Both the position numbers and the translations under genes were made by a program. The notes beneath the pieces are model-generated. The model searched no databases. It had not been told where the DNA came from and saw only the letters and a program-made list of their open reading frames with translations. From the NCBI GenBank assembly GCA_038501195.1, contig JBBPUQ010000009.1, forward strand, positions 310,001 to 374,000: a stretch of DNA of 64,000 bases. The letters run 5' to 3'. Origin of the DNA: Nemania diffusa. Taxonomy: Eukaryota > Ascomycota > Sordariomycetes > Xylariales > Xylariaceae. Each line of letters starts with the position of its first letter. The first letter of the stretch is position 1. Below are positions 60,401 to 64,000 of this stretch, piece after piece.

Positions 60401-63400
60401 TTTTATTAGTTTAAAATAAATTATAAAATAAAATTTTTTAAAAATAAAACTTTTAATAATTTTTAATATAACTTTTTATATAAAATATTATTAAATAAAT
60501 TAAAAATAATTTATAAATATTTAATTAATAATTTATAAAAAAAATTTATTAAATTTAACAATATATTTTATATTTTTTTAATATTATTTATAAAAAAACT
60601 AAAAAAAAAGTTAAAATTTTATATAAATTATTAAAAACTTAATAAATTAATAAAAAAAAACTAATATTTTTTATTTTTAATTAAAAAAATATTGTTATAA
60701 TTTTTATAAATTAATATATTTATTAAATTAAATATAAAATAAATATTTAATTAAATATATATAAAACTTAAATAAAAAAACTTAATAATTTTTTATATAT
60801 ATTATAAATTTTTTAAATATAAAATATTTTTATTTAATTTAATTAATAATTTTATTATATTTTAAAAATATATTAATAATATATTATTTAATTATTTAAA
60901 TAATTTTTATAATATATATATAAATAATATTTTTATTTATTTAATTAATTTAAAAAATTATTAAAAATATATATAATTAATATTATAATAATTATATATT
61001 ATTAAATTTTAAATAAATTTAAAAAAGTTTAAATTTTATATTATAAAAATTAAGTTTTTAAAATATATTGTTAATATAAATAACATTTAAATTAATTTAA
61101 CTAAAATAAAAATAGTAAAAAATTAAAAATTTTTTATAATTATAAAAAATATATAGTTTTTTTTAAAATTTTATAATTTTTATAAAAAATTTATAAAAAA
61201 CTATAATTAAATTATTAAATTTATAATATAATTAACAAAAAAAAAAATAGCTTTTTTATAAATTAACAAATATAACTAAATATTTTTATAATTAAAAAAA
61301 GCTTTTATATTTTATTTAATATTATAATATTATAAATATAATTTATTTATTAAAATTAAAACTAATATTTTTAATAATATAACTATAAAAATTTTATTTT
61401 AAAAATATAAAAATAATTAATATTTAGTTATATATTATTTTAAAACTTTATATAATATTAAATTAAACTATAAAATTTTTAATAAAAAAATATTTATAAT
61501 ATTTTTAACTTTTAAAAAATAGCAATTTAAATTAATTAATAATTATATTAAATTATTTTTAATAATAACTAATTATTAAATTTTAAAATATTTTATTTAA
61601 AAATAATATTTAAACTTATAATAAATAAAATAAATAAAATTATTTATAAAATATAATTTTTATATTATTTACTGCTTTAAAAAAAAAAAAATATATTAGT
61701 TAATGTTTTAATAAAAAAATATAAAAACTTTATTATATAAAAAAAAAAAAAAAAACATAGAAATATTTAATAATTTTTTAGTTAATAAATAATATTATTT
61801 ATAATATATTTATATAAATAATATATTAAATTAAATTATTTATTATAAAGTTATAAAAAAATATAAAAGTTTTATTAAACTTTTAATTAATTATAAAAAT
61901 ATTTAAAAAAAACAAAAAAAATTTTAATATAAAAATTTATTATAAAAAAACTTTTTTTAATAATAATAATTTATAATAATTAATTAATAATTTAATTATT
62001 TATAATAAAAAATTTATAGTTTTTAATTTTTTATATTTATATATATAACTTATTTAAAAAATATATAATAAAATATTTATTATATATTTAAAAAAAAGAA
62101 AAATATATAAGCTTTTTATAAAATGTTATTAATAATTTAAATTTAAAAAAAATTATAATATATATATTTTTAACTATATAAAATATTGTTTTATAAAAGT
62201 TTTATATAATAAAATATTTAGTAAATTTTTTTTTTTTTTTATTTTAAACTATATTTAAAAATATTTAATTATAAATTTTAAACAAATATTTAAAAATAAA
62301 TATAGTTATAATAATATATTAGTTATAATAAATTGTTTAAAAAAAAAAGTTTAAACTATATTATATATTATATAAATAATTGTAAAAAATATTATATAAA
62401 TATATTATAAAAGTTTTTTTTAAATTTTTAAAATATTAATTATAATAATTTTTAATAAAAAATTTTAATTTATATTTATTTTTATAAATAAATTATATAA
62501 AATTATAAAAGTTTAATATATTTTAATATTTATAAATTATTATAAAACTATAAAACAAATTAAAATTATAAATAAATATTTAAATTAATGATTATAATTT
62601 TATATTAATTATTATTAAAATAATTAATTTAAATAAATTTTAATTATAAATTATATATAAATATTATTATTTTATAAATTTATTAAACTATTTTTTTATA
62701 AAGTTGAAATAAATTTTTTAATGCTATTTTATTTTAATTAAAAAAATTATATAGTTTAAAAAAAATTAAAAAACTTATTAATAATTAAAAAAATATTATA
62801 ATTTAAAATTTAAAATAAAATATAAAAAATTATATAATTTATAAACTTTGTTAAAAAAAAACTAAAATATATATAATATTATATAATTATATAAATTAAT
62901 AAAAAATGTTAAAACTTTAATTTTAATATAAACAACTATATATTTATATTAAAAAAACAGCAATTTTAAATAATTAATAAACTTTTAAATAAATTTAATT
63001 ATTTAATAATATAATAAATATATAAAATTTTAAAAAAAAATAATAATATATTTATATTATAAATTTTTTTATTTTAAAAAGTTATAAATTAATATTATAT
63101 TAACTAGTTATAAAAATATTTTAATAATTTATTAATAAGTTAAAAAAACAATAATTTTAAAAATAAAATATTTAAACTTAAAAATAAAAAAAAATTTAAA
63201 ATAAAAAAAATATATATAATATATTTATATTATTAAAAATTATAATATTAAATTGATTAAAAAAGCTAAAATATTAACAACAAATAATACTATATTAAAA
63301 ACTTTCGAAATAGTTTTATATTATTAAAAAAGTTTTATAATAATAATTTAAATATAATAAAATTACTGTTAAAACTAAAAAATTAACTATAAATAATTTA

Positions 63401-63682
63401 AAATAATATAATTAAAAAACTTTATAAAAATAATAATTTATTAACTTTATAAAAAAGAAAAAAAATATATAAAAAATATATTTAAAATATAATATTAATA
63501 AAAAATATTAATATTAATATATAAAAAAACTATATTATAACTTAAAAAAAAAAAGATTTAACAATTAATAATATAATAAATATTTAAAACGATTTTTTTT
63601 TTTATTAAAAAAAAATTAATTAAAATTTATATATTTAATTTTTATAATTTATAAATAAGTTATTTTTTTAAAAAAAAAAAAT

Positions 63683-63919
63683 AATTATAAATTAATTAAT
63701 ATTAGTTTAATTATTTAAATAAATTAAATAGTTTTATTATATAATTAAATAAATAATTTTATTTATTGTTATTTTAAACTATTTTATATATATATATATA
63801 AGTAATTTTTTTACAAAAAAATTTTTAACTTTTTTTTTTTTTTTTATTTATAAATTTTTTATATAATATAGCTTTATTTATTTAAAACTTTATTTTTTTT
63901 ATAAACTTTATATAATAAT
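63683..63919 (+). repeat. Right direct repeat (LTR) of the 57205-63919 element
   Basis: About 237 bp, co-linear with 57205-57443 apart from poly-T length and transition changes. Confidence 0.7.
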
Positions 63920-64000
63920 AAAAATATATTATAAAATTATTAATAATAATAAAAAAAATATTTTTAAATTTTATTTATTAAATTTTTAAAAAGTTTTTTA
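63920..64000. other. AT-rich sequence at the window end
   Basis: Continues the AT-rich region beyond the window; nothing readable. Confidence 0.5.

Larger units (their letters stand above)
57205..63919 (+). mobile_element. RIP-destroyed Ty3/Gypsy LTR retrotransposon, 6.7 kb
   Basis: Two direct repeats (57205-57443 and 63683-63919; 239 and 237 bp, differing by poly-T length and transitions) bound a 6.2 kb interior. On the + strand, 60917-60940 reads YINNIFIY, the RIP product of YLDDILIY. In the same frame, exactly 86 codons later at 61175, it reads NFYKKFIKNY, the Gypsy NFYRRFI block. The stretch before YINN reads like a mutated FGLTNAPATFQ block (near 60830-60875). Order, frame and spacing identify Ty3/Gypsy reverse transcriptase. 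No clear target duplication was found, so the exact ends are uncertain by a few bases. Confidence 0.7.

Noticed and set aside
27325..64000. Mitochondrial or plastid-like DNA, or centromere satellite, as explanation for the AT-rich blocks
   Set aside because: LTR pairs with directional transitions, a target duplication, and mutated reverse transcriptase motifs explain the blocks as RIP-affected retroelements; no organellar genes or tandem satellites were seen. A centromeric location remains possible.
1..64000. CRISPR array, bacterial operon, riboswitch or biosynthetic gene cluster
   Set aside because: No spaced identical repeats, no operon-like spacing, and no clustered tailoring enzymes or synthases; gene structure is plainly eukaryotic.

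Overview
This window looks like a piece of a filamentous ascomycete (Pezizomycotina) chromosome, most likely a Sordariomycete. The evidence is short introns with GTRNGT-type donors and CTAAC branch sites, a het-c gene, a complete fungal-type urease, a GH45 cellulase, and long blocks whose base composition is what repeat-induced point mutation (RIP) leaves behind. The window joins a gene-bearing, GC-balanced arm (about 1-27,230) to a retroelement graveyard (about 27,250-64,000).

Gene arm, left to right: Ngg1/Ada3, a SAGA acetyltransferase-module subunit (283-2853, +); urease with five exons (3718-6970, +); an HMG-box chromatin protein with three exons (8953-10577, -); a gene-poor 4.3 kb stretch rich in a GTAGGTACCTAC-type motif; het-c with five exons (14849-17706, +); a secreted GH45 endoglucanase with two exons (18685-19654, +); tRNA-Gln(CTG) (20676-20747, -); a D-amino-acid oxidase with four exons (21646-22902, +); and a MACPF/perforin-like protein with three exons (24210-25844, +), the last recognisable gene before the AT-rich region. 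All exon joins keep frame and were worked out by hand. Urease (urea to ammonia) and D-amino-acid oxidase (D-amino acids to ammonia and keto acids) both release ammonia, but they lie 15 kb apart and nothing shows that they work as a cluster.

AT-rich region: three blocks at roughly 3-6% G+C by eye (about 27,325-33,590; 35,979-50,300; 50,565-64,000), separated by a 2.4 kb island and a 0.26 kb island of ordinary composition. Direct repeats inside the blocks outline LTR retroelements: 36,970-44,946 (394 bp LTRs), 47,194-53,334 (308 bp LTRs, 5 bp target duplication ATAAA) and about 57,205-63,919 (about 238 bp LTRs). Decayed Ty3/Gypsy reverse transcriptase motifs are readable at 60,917 and 55,150, with the catalytic YxDD turned into YxNN. 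The first block is T-rich on the + strand and may be a LINE on the - strand.

The 2.4 kb island carries a single-pass membrane protein ORF (34,456-34,920, +), a promoter-like segment, and a barely mutated 274 bp solo LTR (35,459-35,732). A second copy of that LTR starts 520 bp downstream and has about 102 of its 124 G:C pairs turned into A:T. The pair is an in-window record of the mutational process. I found no convincing new multi-gene system; the most informative material is the RIP record, the nested elements and the MACPF gene at the boundary.
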